A stretch of DNA of 24,811 nucleotides from an uncultured Verrucomicrobia subdivision 3 bacterium (GCA_903861445.1 CAIOUK010000092.1:1-24811), one strand, 5' to 3'. Numbered from the stretch's first letter, positions 8,060 to 16,304 are shown. Notes: generated by a model from the letters alone, not told the origin. Made by a program: numbers and translations.

Positions 8060-9858
8060 AGGGTGCACAAAAAATTTATTTTCGCCGCCGGCAACTTTCC
8101 ATTGCCCTCGCCGGCCTGGTGTTTTTTGGTTTTGCCGTCCGCGCCGCCGACAATCCAAATAGCATTATTTTCTCGAAGCATAATCTTTCGGTCAGCAGCC
8201 CCGGCACGGTGCATGCGGTCACGGAATCGGACGTCTGTATTTTTTGCCACACGCCGCACCACGCCTCCGCCACCGATGGACCGCTGTGGAATCACCAGAT
8301 GTCTTCCGCCACTTACACCCCGTTCACCAGTGCCACGCTGCAGGCTTTGCATATTACCATAGGCCAGCCAAACGGCTCGTCCCGGCTGTGCTTGAGCTGT
8401 CACGATGGCACAATTGCTTTAGGCTCGGTCAGCAGTTGCCCCAGCGGCATCGCCATGAATACCGCCACGATTTCCGGCACGAACAATCTGGGCACGGACC
8501 TTACTTCGGATCATCCGGTTTCATTCATTTACAATTCCGCCCTGGCCAGCGCCGCCAGCGCCTACCCCGCCGCCGGTGGCTTGGTTGATCCTGCGACCCC
8601 TGGCGCACTGCCGCCGGAAGTCGCCCTGGATCAAAGCGGCCAGATGCAATGCACTACCTGTCATGATCCGCACAATAACCAATACGGATATTTTCTGGTC
8701 ATGGACAACAGCAGTTCGCAACTCTGTGTGACTTGCCACACCTTGAACGGTTGGTCGGGTTCCGCGCATGCGGTTTCCAGCAAACTCCTGCCACAGACGT
8801 TGGCCAGCCAAATTGCGCCGGCAAAAAGCGGTCTCCAAAGCAAGGCCGCAGCGCCGGTGAATACGGTGGCGCACGCGGCCTGCGCCACTTGTCATGTGTC
8901 GCATGCCGCCGGCATCAAGTCCGCCTTGATGCGTTTTGCCACACCGGAAAGAAATTGCATTGACTGTCATGCGGGCGACGGCCCCGGGAAAAATGTCGCA
9001 ACCGATCTGAAGAAATTCAGCGCCCATCCCATTTCACTGGATTCGACCGCACACAATCCTCGCGAAGACCTGATCAATCCACCGACCCGCCACGCGACCT
9101 GTGCCGACTGTCACAATCCACACGCCGTCAGCAGCGTGCCGGCCGGCAAAAAACAAATCTCCGGAGCACTCGCGGCGGTGTCCGGCATCAGCGCCGGCGG
9201 CGGCCAGCTCAACGCCGTCGCACACGAATACGAATTGTGTTTCCGCTGCCACGGCGACAGCGTCGCGCGCGGGCCGGCGCGGGTGCCGCGCCAGTTTGCG
9301 CAAACGAACACCCGGCTGGAGTTCAGTCCCGGCAATGTTTCCTTTCATCCGGTCGAAAGCGTCGGGAAAAATCCCAGTGCCCCCAGTCTGATTCTGCCGC
9401 TAACCAGCTCCAGTCAAATCGGCTGCGTTGATTGCCATAACAGCGATCAAAGTCCCGCCGCCGGCGGCTCCGGCGCGAACGGCCCGCACGGCTCGGTTTA
9501 TTCGCCGCTGTTGGAACGCCAGTTGCGGCTGACGGACGGCACGCCTTACAATCCCGCTGATTTTGCGCTGTGCTACAAATGTCACAGTCCTTCCGTGGTG
9601 GACAGCGATCTGGCTTCGAGCTGGCAATATCATCGCACTCACATCGAGAACTACCGCGCCGCCTGCACGACGTGTCATGATTCCCACGCTGCCACCCAGC
9701 CGCATTTGATTAATTTCAACACCGCCTACGTTTTGCCCAACAACGGTGTGATCAAATATATTTCCACCGGCCCAAATCAAGGCACCTGCACACTGACCTG
9801 CCACGACGGCAACGGCCATAACACAACGCACGCAGCCAAAAAATATCCGCAACCGTAA
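8056..9858 (+). CDS. Secreted 12-heme-site c-type cytochrome
   Basis: A 600-aa protein with a signal peptide (basic start, hydrophobic core, cleavage near AVRA|AD at about residue 31). Eleven CxxCH sites lie between residues 61 and about 545. A twelfth heme-like site near 578 reads CTLTCH, with three residues between the cysteines. Several sites continue as CHxPH or CHxSH, the doubled-CxxCH signature, and the opening SKHNLS...CIFCHTPH is typical of extracytoplasmic multiheme proteins from metal-reducing bacteria. No enzymatic cytochrome motif (such as the CxxCK of NrfA) was seen, so electron transfer rather than catalysis is favoured. It may be the extracellular terminus of the conduit. The start overlaps the preceding NHL stop by ATGA. 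Confidence 0.91.
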   Translation: MKGAQKIYFRRRQLSIALAGLVFFGFAVRAADNPNSIIFSKHNLSVSSPGTVHAVTESDVCIFCHTPHHASATDGPLWNHQMSSATYTPFTSATLQALHITIGQPNGSSRLCLSCHDGTIALGSVSSCPSGIAMNTATISGTNNLGTDLTSDHPVSFIYNSALASAASAYPAAGGLVDPATPGALPPEVALDQSGQMQCTTCHDPHNNQYGYFLVMDNSSSQLCVTCHTLNGWSGSAHAVSSKLLPQTLASQIAPAKSGLQSKAAAPVNTVAHAACATCHVSHAAGIKSALMRFATPERNCIDCHAGDGPGKNVATDLKKFSAHPISLDSTAHNPREDLINPPTRHATCADCHNPHAVSSVPAGKKQISGALAAVSGISAGGGQLNAVAHEYELCFRCHGDSVARGPARVPRQFAQTNTRLEFSPGNVSFHPVESVGKNPSAPSLILPLTSSSQIGCVDCHNSDQSPAAGGSGANGPHGSVYSPLLERQLRLTDGTPYNPADFALCYKCHSPSVVDSDLASSWQYHRTHIENYRAACTTCHDSHAATQPHLINFNTAYVLPNNGVIKYISTGPNQGTCTLTCHDGNGHNTTHAAKKYPQP

Positions 9859-9915
9859 TTTGAACGATGGAATGTTGATACCAAAACGAAACCTGGAATT
9901 CCGAAGAAAAAATAT

Positions 9916-10668
9916 ATGAAAAAAATAATCCTGCTTATCTGTGTCGTTCTTCCTTTGCAATTCGCTCTGGCGGCTGACGATTCATCGGGTGCCTTTTCCG
10001 GCAAGGTCGTCGAGACTATGAGCACTGCCGGCTACACCTATGTGCTGGTGGACACCGGCGGCAAAAAAATCTGGGCCGCCGCCACGCAGTTTGCGGTCAA
10101 GGTCGGCGATCAAGTCAACGTCGGCGGCGGCACACCGATGCCCAGCTACCACAGCAAGTCGCTCAACCGCGATTTTGACGAGGTGGTTTTCACCGGCAGC
10201 ATCACGGTTCAAGGCGGTTCGGCACCGGCCGGCGTGTCCCCTGCTCTGCCGCCGGGACATCCGGCTTTGCCCGGCGCGGCATCTCCCAACCTGCCGCCCG
10301 GCCATCCGGCGCTGACGCCCAAGCCCGCCGAGCCAACGATTGATTTGACGGGCATCAAACGCGCCGACGGTGGAAAAACGATCCAGGAAATTTTTGCGGC
10401 TCAAGCCAAGCTGGCGGGCAAAACTGTCAGCGTGCGCGGCAAGGTGGTGAAGTATAACGCGCAAATCATGGGTAAAAACTGGCTGCACATCCGCGACGGT
10501 TCCGGCAACGCGGAAAAGGCCGACCATGATTTGACCATCACCACCACCACCGACGCCAAGCTGGGCGACACGGTGCTGGTGACCGGAAAAGTTTCCACGA
10601 AAAAAGATTTTGGCGCGGGCTACAAATACGACGTCATTTTTGAGGACGCCAAGGTGACGGTGGAGTAA
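9916..10668 (+). CDS. Secreted NrfJ-like / OB-fold two-domain protein
   Basis: A 250-aa protein with a clear signal peptide (cleavage after about residue 20, FALA|A). Residues about 25-95 contain GKVVETMSTAGYTYVLVDTG...KIWAA..., which resembles the small domain found in NrfJ-related proteins encoded beside multiheme cytochromes. A Pro-rich linker has the motif LPPGHPAL twice (near residues 112 and 129). The C-terminal half (about 140-250) looks like an OB-fold domain of the kind often annotated as nucleic-acid-binding, with GKTVSVRGKVVKYN and LGDTVLVTGKV strands. Being secreted, it more likely binds a protein, metal or heme intermediate than DNA. It follows the 12-heme gene by 57 bp and is probably the last gene of the operon. 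Function is unknown. Confidence 0.85.
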   Translation: MKKIILLICVVLPLQFALAADDSSGAFSGKVVETMSTAGYTYVLVDTGGKKIWAAATQFAVKVGDQVNVGGGTPMPSYHSKSLNRDFDEVVFTGSITVQGGSAPAGVSPALPPGHPALPGAASPNLPPGHPALTPKPAEPTIDLTGIKRADGGKTIQEIFAAQAKLAGKTVSVRGKVVKYNAQIMGKNWLHIRDGSGNAEKADHDLTITTTTDAKLGDTVLVTGKVSTKKDFGAGYKYDVIFEDAKVTVE

Positions 10669-10730
10669 TCGTGCAAAAGGATAGGCTACACATCCCGGCG
10701 TCCATTATCTGTTAGGCGGCATTACACTTT

Positions 10731-10985
10731 ATGAAAATACGGCATCCGTTGGTTATTGTTTTCGTTACTCTTTCTTCGCTGTTTATGGCTGGTTGTGCCA
10801 CTGACCGCGAGGCGCAGAAGCAGAACGTCCAAAATGATGCGACTAATATTTATTTTATCCAACCAGGAGACAGCTTTGCCAAGATTGCACGACAGTTTGG
10901 AATTTCAATCGCGGACTTGGAAGCCATGAATCCTGATTTGCAGCCAAATCGGCTTTATGTTGGAGAGAAGGTTAAGGTTCACTAA
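10731..10985 (+). CDS. Small LysM-domain lipoprotein
   Basis: An 84-aa protein with a hydrophobic signal and lipobox FMAGC (Cys22). After a short linker, residues about 39-84 form a single LysM module (IYFIQPGDSFAKIARQFG...LEAMNPDLQPNRLYVGEKVKV), a fold that binds peptidoglycan or other GlcNAc polymers. It is therefore probably a membrane-anchored, wall-binding protein in the periplasm. The gene looks less GC-rich than its neighbours and has no obvious Shine-Dalgarno sequence. It lies 62 bp after the NrfJ-like gene on the same strand and converges with the kinase gene. Whether it belongs to the cytochrome operon cannot be told. Confidence 0.85.
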   Translation: MKIRHPLVIVFVTLSSLFMAGCATDREAQKQNVQNDATNIYFIQPGDSFAKIARQFGISIADLEAMNPDLQPNRLYVGEKVKVH

Positions 10986-11011
10986 AAGGCGGTCAGAGGT
11001 CTGACCACCTT
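10986..11011 (-). terminator. Hairpin between convergent LysM and kinase genes
   Basis: The stem aagg-c-ggtcag / ctgacc-a-cctt has an AGGT loop and one mismatch. Read on the minus strand it is followed by a short T run, so it could end the kinase transcript. It directly follows the LysM stop and could also act in the plus direction, although it lacks a T run there. Confidence 0.5.
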
Positions 11012-11060
11012 ACCCCACCACCGGCACTATTCCATTGCTGCCGGGGCTCGACCGTAGCTT

Positions 11061-11099
11061 CCGTCCGGCGTGATGGCGGTGTAAGGTCCTTGCGGACGG
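11061..11099. repeat. Inverted repeat CCGTCCG/CGGACGG beside the kinase stop
   Basis: Perfect 7-bp arms at 11061-11067 and 11093-11099 are separated by 25 bp in the convergent intergenic gap. It may be a decayed palindromic repeat or part of a termination region. No T tract follows. Confidence 0.35.
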
Positions 11100-11102
11100 C
11101 CA

Positions 11103-13295
11103 TTACTCTTTCATCCGCGTGCCTAAATCTACGCTCACGGTGGGCATGGGCGTGGCTTCGGCTCCGAGTGCCTCCAGACTGACTACCGATTCACGCGCAT
11201 ACGTTTCCCACCACGCCAACCGCGCATCAACCGTCCAGTCCGCCACCGTCGGGCATGTTTGCAACCACGCCCGCAACTCGGCGGCGGATTGCGGGCGGCG
11301 AACGGCTTCCTTTTCGAGGCAGCGCAAAATGATTTGCTCCATTTCCGCACTGATGGGATTGCGGGTGCGCTGCGAAGGCGGCACCGGGGCGGCAGACAAT
11401 TGTTTTTTGTGAATTTCCGCAATGGTTTCCGCATCGAAAATATATTGTCCCGTCAGCAGATAATATCCCAGCACGCCCACTGCATAGAGATCGCTACGGG
11501 GATCGGCTTGCGCCGGATTCTGAATCGCCTCGGGCGGCGTGAACCACGGCGTGCCTTCGACCACCTCGCCGGTTTCCGTCGCGGCGGGCGGAGTTTCCCC
11601 GGCGCGATAGTCGCGCACCAAACCGAAATCCAAAACCTTCACCCAGTCGGGCAGGCCGCCGCGCTGGCAGAGAAAAATATTGCCCGGCTTGATGTCGCGG
11701 TGAATCAGCCCCAGCGAGTGCGCCTCGGCCAGGGAATCGCAAATCTGCGAGAGAATATGCACCACGCGGCCTTCGGGCTGCGGCCCGTAACGCGCCACCA
11801 GCTCATGCAGGTTCAGCCCGCGCAGAAATTCCATGGCGTAATAAAAGATACCGTCGGGCGTGTGGCCGTAATCATAAACCTGAATGGTGTTCGGATGCGT
11901 GAGCTGGCAGGTGAGGCAGACTTCCTGCTCGAACCGCGCGATGGCCGCCGGATCGGCGCGGTCGGGCAGCAGCAGTTTCACCGCCGTGTCGCGCCGCATC
12001 AGCGCGTGGCGGGCGCGATAGACGACGCCCATGCCACCTTCGCCAATTTTTTCTTCCAGCGTGTATTGGCCAAGTTGTTTCAATTTCAGTTCGGCTTCAT
12101 TCAACTGCCGCCGCCAAGTCAGATTCGACAGCACGAACAAACCGGTCGCGCACAGCAGCAACACCAGCACCAGTCCGACAAACAGCCATTGCAACATGTG
12201 CAACGGGCGGAAAGCCTCCGTCGCATCCAGTTGCGTGGCCACGCCAAAACCATATTGCGGGAGCCAGCGCGACGCGCCGACGACGAGCACGCCACGATAA
12301 TCGCGCATCGGCTCCAACCGCACTTCATTCGCGCCATCCACAGCATCCGCCACCAGAGAAATGAGCGGGCGACTGCTGCGGTCGGCCTCCGGCGGCTTGA
12401 ACCCTTGCGTCAAATCGCCACCGGGATCGTGAAGGCGAAGGTTCAGGGCGGAACTGGCATTCGTTGCATCCAGCAACCCCAGTTGCTTCAGTTGCTCGTC
12501 AAACCGGCTGTGGGAAATCATCAAGCCCGTCTGGTCGAAGGCATACGTCTCGCCGGAGGCACCCGAGCGCGCCACCGAAAGGATTCGGGAAAACTCTTGA
12601 TCGGGATTGATGATCAAGGCGAGTGCGCCCAAGATTTGGCCAGCCTGATCGCGCACGGGTGTCGCAACCTGCATCAGCGTCACATCGCCGCGCCGGCGCG
12701 CGGTGGTCATGATTTGAAAATTATTCAGCCGGCGCATGGCGGGGGGGCGTGACGGGTTCAGTTCATTTTTTTTCGCGCGCCGCTGGAGGAGCAATTCCGG
12801 CTTGAACGGCGTGATGATGACCGGTTTGCCCGTCGCGAACAGTTCGGCAAATTTGTTGGTGTGCGCGTCCGAAATGAGCACATTGGCACCCACCGGCCCG
12901 CGCTGCGAATTCGCCACGATCATGAAATTCGTATTCACCAATTCCGCGGTTTCATAGCCGAGCTGCGCCAGACGCGGTTTGAAATCCTGCACAAACCCGT
13001 TCAGTTCCGGCATGGGCGGCAAATCCCGGCGAAGGTGCGGGTCAGCTTGAAAAATCCGGCCGGCGAGCGATTGGAGCTGGGCATCTTCCGCCAGCGAAAC
13101 CGCCAGCCGCGACTGATCGGTAACCCAAATTCCCAAGGCGGTGATATTCGCATTCAGCGTGGTGGCCAACTGGGCCTTCAGCTCGCCCCGGATGGTCTCG
13201 CGCAACCGGCAGTTGCCCCACCAGCCCAGACCCGCCACCAAAACGGCGAGCAGCAAGGGCAAAATCCAAAATAATTGTTTTAACCGTCCAGTCAT
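11103..13295 (-). CDS. Transmembrane Ser/Thr protein kinase with extracytoplasmic Cache-like sensor
   Basis: A 730-aa protein counted from the ATG at 13295; a TTG eight codons upstream is a possible alternative. Helix 1 (about residues 7-27) and helix 2 (about 368-391) flank a 340-residue extracytoplasmic region resembling a double Cache sensor (NFMIVANSQRGPVGANV..., ATPVRDQAGQILGALALIIN, GASGETYAFDQTGLMISH). The cytoplasmic part is a Hanks-type kinase with all key elements: glycine loop GEGGMG (418-423), AVK lysine near 440, HRDIKPGN with catalytic Asp near 534, DFG near 556, and a GTPWFTPPEA activation segment. It probably senses a small molecule outside the inner membrane and phosphorylates cytoplasmic proteins. 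A Cache domain fused to a Ser/Thr kinase instead of a histidine kinase or chemoreceptor is less usual. Substrate and signal are unknown. Confidence 0.93.
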   Translation of the reverse strand: MTGRLKQLFWILPLLLAVLVAGLGWWGNCRLRETIRGELKAQLATTLNANITALGIWVTDQSRLAVSLAEDAQLQSLAGRIFQADPHLRRDLPPMPELNGFVQDFKPRLAQLGYETAELVNTNFMIVANSQRGPVGANVLISDAHTNKFAELFATGKPVIITPFKPELLLQRRAKKNELNPSRPPAMRRLNNFQIMTTARRRGDVTLMQVATPVRDQAGQILGALALIINPDQEFSRILSVARSGASGETYAFDQTGLMISHSRFDEQLKQLGLLDATNASSALNLRLHDPGGDLTQGFKPPEADRSSRPLISLVADAVDGANEVRLEPMRDYRGVLVVGASRWLPQYGFGVATQLDATEAFRPLHMLQWLFVGLVLVLLLCATGLFVLSNLTWRRQLNEAELKLKQLGQYTLEEKIGEGGMGVVYRARHALMRRDTAVKLLLPDRADPAAIARFEQEVCLTCQLTHPNTIQVYDYGHTPDGIFYYAMEFLRGLNLHELVARYGPQPEGRVVHILSQICDSLAEAHSLGLIHRDIKPGNIFLCQRGGLPDWVKVLDFGLVRDYRAGETPPAATETGEVVEGTPWFTPPEAIQNPAQADPRSDLYAVGVLGYYLLTGQYIFDAETIAEIHKKQLSAAPVPPSQRTRNPISAEMEQIILRCLEKEAVRRPQSAAELRAWLQTCPTVADWTVDARLAWWETYARESVVSLEALGAEATPMPTVSVDLGTRMKE

Positions 13296-13441
13296 AGACC
13301 AGTGGGGAGACGCGGCCAAGCGAAGGCAGGTTTCTATAATTGTGATCTATTTGCAACGCGGTTCACAACCTTCCGGACTTTTTACCCAAAGTAAGGCAAC
13401 CAAAATCCGCTCAGAAAAACCGAAGAAAATCCGGCTAAAAG

Positions 13442-13526
13442 TGGTGCGCATAGCAGGACTTGAACCTGCACGCCTCACGGCACTACCACCTCAAAGTAGC
13501 GTGTCTGCCAATTCCACCATATGCGC
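13442..13526 (-). tRNA. tRNA-Leu(GAG) with encoded CCA
   Basis: On the minus strand a class II tRNA can be folded. The acceptor stem GCGCATA/TATGCGC has seven perfect pairs, the D-arm begins TGGTGGAATTGGCAGACACG, and the anticodon loop TTGAGGT gives anticodon GAG. A long variable arm and the T-arm with GGTTCAAGTCC follow, then discriminator A and a genomically encoded CCA at 13442-13444. The GAG anticodon reads CUC/CUU leucine codons. Confidence 0.96.
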
Positions 13527-13553
13527 AACCGAGCTGAAAAGCTTGCCTGACGC

Positions 13554-13575
13554 CTTGCCGGAAGCAAGTTTTTTT
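13554..13575 (+). terminator. Short hairpin plus T7 run, plus-strand orientation
   Basis: CTTGC-CGGAA-GCAAG is followed by seven T residues. It has intrinsic-terminator form on the plus strand, although the flanking genes here are on the minus strand. It could stop antisense transcription entering the barrel gene, or be chance. Confidence 0.3.
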
Positions 13576-13584
13576 CACGCCGCT

Positions 13585-14799
13585 TCAGCGTCCCAACAGC
13601 CAGTTCCAACCATTCCAGCGTCCGGGCTTTGGGGCGTTGAACTCGCGGCTATGCACTTTCTCCAAATCGAATTGCAGCAGCACACTGATGCTGTTCGCGC
13701 CGCGCCCGTCCGAGCGGATGGCGTTAATGCCGTAGCCGTAGGCGACGACGCATTTGAACTGATCCGACGGCGAGCGATACATGATGCCGCCGCCGACACC
13801 GCTGACCCAGTTGCCCGGCTGCCCGGTGCCGGAAAGATAATCAATGCCGGCGGTCGCGGCGTTGAACTCCAGATTCCATCGCTCATTTGGCGCGATGGGC
13901 AACAGATAGCTGGCATTGACCAACGCAAACTGACGCGCGCTGAATTCTTGAAAAAAATAACCCGGTAGTGACAACGGATATTCCGCCACCATCGGCAGAA
14001 AACCGCCGAGCCGATACGCGCTCAAGCGGTCGGCGTCCACGCTGGTGCCGGCGACGGTGCGGATGAAAAAATTCTGCTGACTCTCCGGCAACGTGTAGGA
14101 CAACGCCGCCGAGGCCCAGAATAAATGCGAACTTGGTTCCACCTCGCGGTCGCCGGCGAAACCGTAGTTGCCGGATTGTCCGCGAAACTGGCCTTCATAC
14201 CAGATGGCCAGTTCCATCGCGAGCGCGGGAAACAGCGTCGGCTCGATGCCGCCGTAGCGCAGGCCGGTGCGGAAATTAAAACTCGGCGTGTCCTTGGGCG
14301 TTTGGAAATTTGCCGCCGTGTTTTCGTTGGCGGCGTAAAAGGAATCATGCAGCGCGCCACGCACCACGAGATTCAGCGGAATCAAATCGCCGGGATTGAA
14401 TAGATGGTAAACGCTCGCAGAAATTTCGGCGCTGTGGCCGTCGAAGGATTCGCCTTGAAGCCACTGGCCGCCGCGAATCTCGTTGTAGCTGTCGGCAAAA
14501 CCGCCGCCGGCTACGCCCACACCCAGATCGGTGTTCGGGCCGAGGCCGTGGACGAAACCGACCTCGGAATCTACATACGTCGGCGCGACGGCCAGGCGCA
14601 GCGTGAGGTTCGTGCGCAGAAAATCCGGCTGGTTGTAATAATAATACAGATAACCCGCCACCGGCGCGCGGCCTTCCACCGGCTGATTGTAGCCGAATTG
14701 GATGAGTTCGCGTTTGAACGGATCGACTTGTGCTGATGCGACGAGCGGCAGCAGGAGCGCCAGCCACGCGCCGAAATTCACTTTTCCCAAAAAGGGCAT
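13585..14799 (-). CDS. Secreted beta-barrel-like protein of unknown function
   Basis: A 404-aa protein with a clear signal peptide (VASA|Q, cleavage after about residue 23). The mature protein consists of alternating amphipathic strands rich in Gly, Tyr and Phe (for example VAGYLYYYYNQP and GVGGGIMYRSPSDQFKCVVAYGYG), as in outer-membrane barrels with about 14-18 strands. The chain does not end in a Phe strand: it continues past a likely last strand (NSISVLLQFDLEKVH) into a short polar tail. No specific family is recognised. A channel or an OMP anchor are both possible. The tRNA-Leu lies 58 bp downstream on the same strand. Confidence 0.8.
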   Translation of the reverse strand: MPFLGKVNFGAWLALLLPLVASAQVDPFKRELIQFGYNQPVEGRAPVAGYLYYYYNQPDFLRTNLTLRLAVAPTYVDSEVGFVHGLGPNTDLGVGVAGGGFADSYNEIRGGQWLQGESFDGHSAEISASVYHLFNPGDLIPLNLVVRGALHDSFYAANENTAANFQTPKDTPSFNFRTGLRYGGIEPTLFPALAMELAIWYEGQFRGQSGNYGFAGDREVEPSSHLFWASAALSYTLPESQQNFFIRTVAGTSVDADRLSAYRLGGFLPMVAEYPLSLPGYFFQEFSARQFALVNASYLLPIAPNERWNLEFNAATAGIDYLSGTGQPGNWVSGVGGGIMYRSPSDQFKCVVAYGYGINAIRSDGRGANSISVLLQFDLEKVHSREFNAPKPGRWNGWNWLLGR

Positions 14800-14934
14800 G
14801 GCCGGAAACTAAACGAATCAGGGTGACGGTGCAATCGCGGGTTGTGATCTTCGGCACCAAAAGACGGCGGAAAACGACGGGAAAAATTGAATTTCAGGAA
14901 CGGCCCGCCTTCATCCCAGCCTGCCGCTCGCCGC

Positions 14935-15741
14935 TCAATACAAATGCGCGAAATTAAGCCGGTTGCTGTCCGTGATACACCAGAGATTCAAGGGATACAT
15001 GGATTGGGGACATTTGAGATAACGCGCGCTGACAGCGGGGAACGCTTGGTTGGCGCCGCCGGCGCCCGCTGAACCGGAGGTCGCACTGAGCGGCCCGCTG
15101 CTGGAATGCCGGCTTTGTTCGAGCACCGCGTCAATGTCGTTGCCGTTACCTTCCAGCAAATCCATATAGTAATCACCCTTAAACGTGGTTTTCTCGCCGA
15201 GCATCACCGTGTCCGTGGGATACAGGATGACATCTTCTTTCAGACCGTTTTGAGCTTCGGCAGCCGTGATGACCGAAAAATCAGTCGTGCCGAGACTGTC
15301 GGCATACCAGTCGTTCCAGCCATTGATGATATAGCTGCGCGGTGAGGCGTCCGCCACGTTGTTGGATGCACCGCCCGTCTGGGGAATCTGCCCCAAAAGC
15401 CCATCAGTCGGACATAGCAGTAAATTTATATTTTTACCGTATTGATCATAGAATTTGTCGGGCCAGCGATCCGCATTAGAGCGCGGCGGATAAGTTCCCT
15501 GATAATCGTCCACATACAATTGCGAAGCGATGCCCATCTGCCGCAAGTTGTTCATGCAGGAGATGCGCCGCGCAGTTTCTTTGGCGCGACCCAACGCCGG
15601 CAACAGCATTGCCGCCAGTATGCCGATGATGGCGATGACCACGAGCAGCTCAATCAAAGTAAACGCCGCGTCCGTCCGCCAACGGTTTGCACGTCGGCAG
15701 AACGACCCGATTTGAACTCTTGCCATAATTTTCATAACCAT
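14935..15741 (-). CDS. Type II secretion / pseudopilin-like protein (prepilin N-terminal domain)
   Basis: A 268-aa protein with a class III prepilin signal: a basic leader of about 26 residues and then the FTLIELLVVIAIIGILAAML helix, with the conserved Glu at +5. The residue before the cleaved Phe is Ala rather than the usual Gly. The helix is followed by ALGRAKETARRISCMNNLRQMGIA, typical of the large family of single-gene pseudopilins of Verrucomicrobiota and Planctomycetes. The C-terminal globular part is lineage-specific. Start choice is uncertain among three close in-frame ATGs (15741, 15735, 15726). It is probably inserted in the inner membrane and processed by a prepilin peptidase. Its function is unknown. 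Confidence 0.88.
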   Translation of the reverse strand: MVMKIMARVQIGSFCRRANRWRTDAAFTLIELLVVIAIIGILAAMLLPALGRAKETARRISCMNNLRQMGIASQLYVDDYQGTYPPRSNADRWPDKFYDQYGKNINLLLCPTDGLLGQIPQTGGASNNVADASPRSYIINGWNDWYADSLGTTDFSVITAAEAQNGLKEDVILYPTDTVMLGEKTTFKGDYYMDLLEGNGNDIDAVLEQSRHSSSGPLSATSGSAGAGGANQAFPAVSARYLKCPQSMYPLNLWCITDSNRLNFAHLY

Positions 15742-15807
15742 GACGATACTCGCAGCGTCTGGCTAATGATTCGACGCGCCGTTGACGCGCGACGTTACAA
15801 TATAATC

Positions 15808-16239
15808 ATGAAAAGAAATTGGTTGCTTATCCTTATCGCCGTGACCCTGATGGTCGTCTATGCCGTTTATTTCACCGATTGGTTCCAGCCGAAGACCATT
15901 GAGATTTTTCACACCTCGCGCATGGTGCATTCGCGCAAACACCGCACCGAGACGGAGCCGTCGCTGATTTTTGGGCTTAACCGTTCGCTCCGGTTGACGG
16001 AAATCAAAGTGGTGCCACTGGCCGATTATCGAACCAATCCAGCCACGCCGCCTCTCTGGCACCTCGTTTCCGATTCCAACTCCGTGCCCGTAAAAGCTTT
16101 TACCTATGGCCAATCCATCCGCGGCCTTAAACCGGTGCTGACTGGCTTTAGCGCCCAACCCCTGACCAACGGCGTCGTTTACCGGATCATCGTGGTGGCC
16201 GGCTCGTTCAAAGGCCAACACGATTTTGAACTTAAATAA
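15808..16239 (+). CDS. Small membrane-anchored hypothetical protein
   Basis: A 143-aa protein: a short basic start (MKRNW), one hydrophobic helix at about residues 5-22, then an extracytoplasmic domain of about 120 residues. The domain has several predicted strands (LRLTEIKVVPLADY, LWHLVSDSNSVPVKAFTYG, NGVVYRIIVVAGSFKGQHDFEL). The frame is open further upstream, but that part is antisense to the pseudopilin and is rejected as coding. The ATG at 15808 is preceded by an AT-rich TACAATATAAT stretch. It is transcribed divergently from the pseudopilin gene, with 66 bp between the starts. I recognise no family. Confidence 0.7.
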   Translation: MKRNWLLILIAVTLMVVYAVYFTDWFQPKTIEIFHTSRMVHSRKHRTETEPSLIFGLNRSLRLTEIKVVPLADYRTNPATPPLWHLVSDSNSVPVKAFTYGQSIRGLKPVLTGFSAQPLTNGVVYRIIVVAGSFKGQHDFELK

Positions 16240-16276
16240 AACCAAACGGGACGTGACAAGCAGAACGAATGCGTAG

Positions 16277-16304
16277 CTTGCTCGACACCAGTCTAGAAAA
16301 TCCG
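16277..16304 (+). repeat. Left copy of direct repeat flanking the ice-binding gene
   Basis: The 13-mer CTTGCTCGACACC, 7 nt, then AAAATCCG. The same two blocks recur at 17316-17342 with a 6-nt spacer, in the same orientation, so the pair brackets the ice-binding protein gene. Confidence 0.45.

Noticed and set aside
10711..10717. GTTAGGC just before the LysM gene, like an integron attC core site, in a lower-GC patch.
   Set aside because: No matching RYYYAAC partner or attC-type folded structure is visible upstream or after the gene, and there is no integrase.
11259..12752. 497-codon plus-strand open frame opposite the kinase.
   Set aside because: It is antisense to a kinase with all catalytic motifs; the translation is Arg/His/Gln-rich and motif-free.
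13411..13433. Repeated AAAATCCG between the kinase and tRNA-Leu, similar to blocks near the ice-binding gene.
   Set aside because: The 8-mer alone is too short to be significant, and the adjoining CTTGCTCGACACC block is missing.
15801..15806. Perfect TATAAT just before the ATG at 15808.
   Set aside because: As a -10 box it would place the transcription start inside the gene after the start codon, and no -35 fits at 16-18 bp.
15442..15807. Upstream in-frame extension of the small membrane protein at 15808.
   Set aside because: It lies antisense to the pseudopilin coding region and would bury the hydrophobic N-terminal helix; the ATG at 15808 gives a normal membrane-anchor start.
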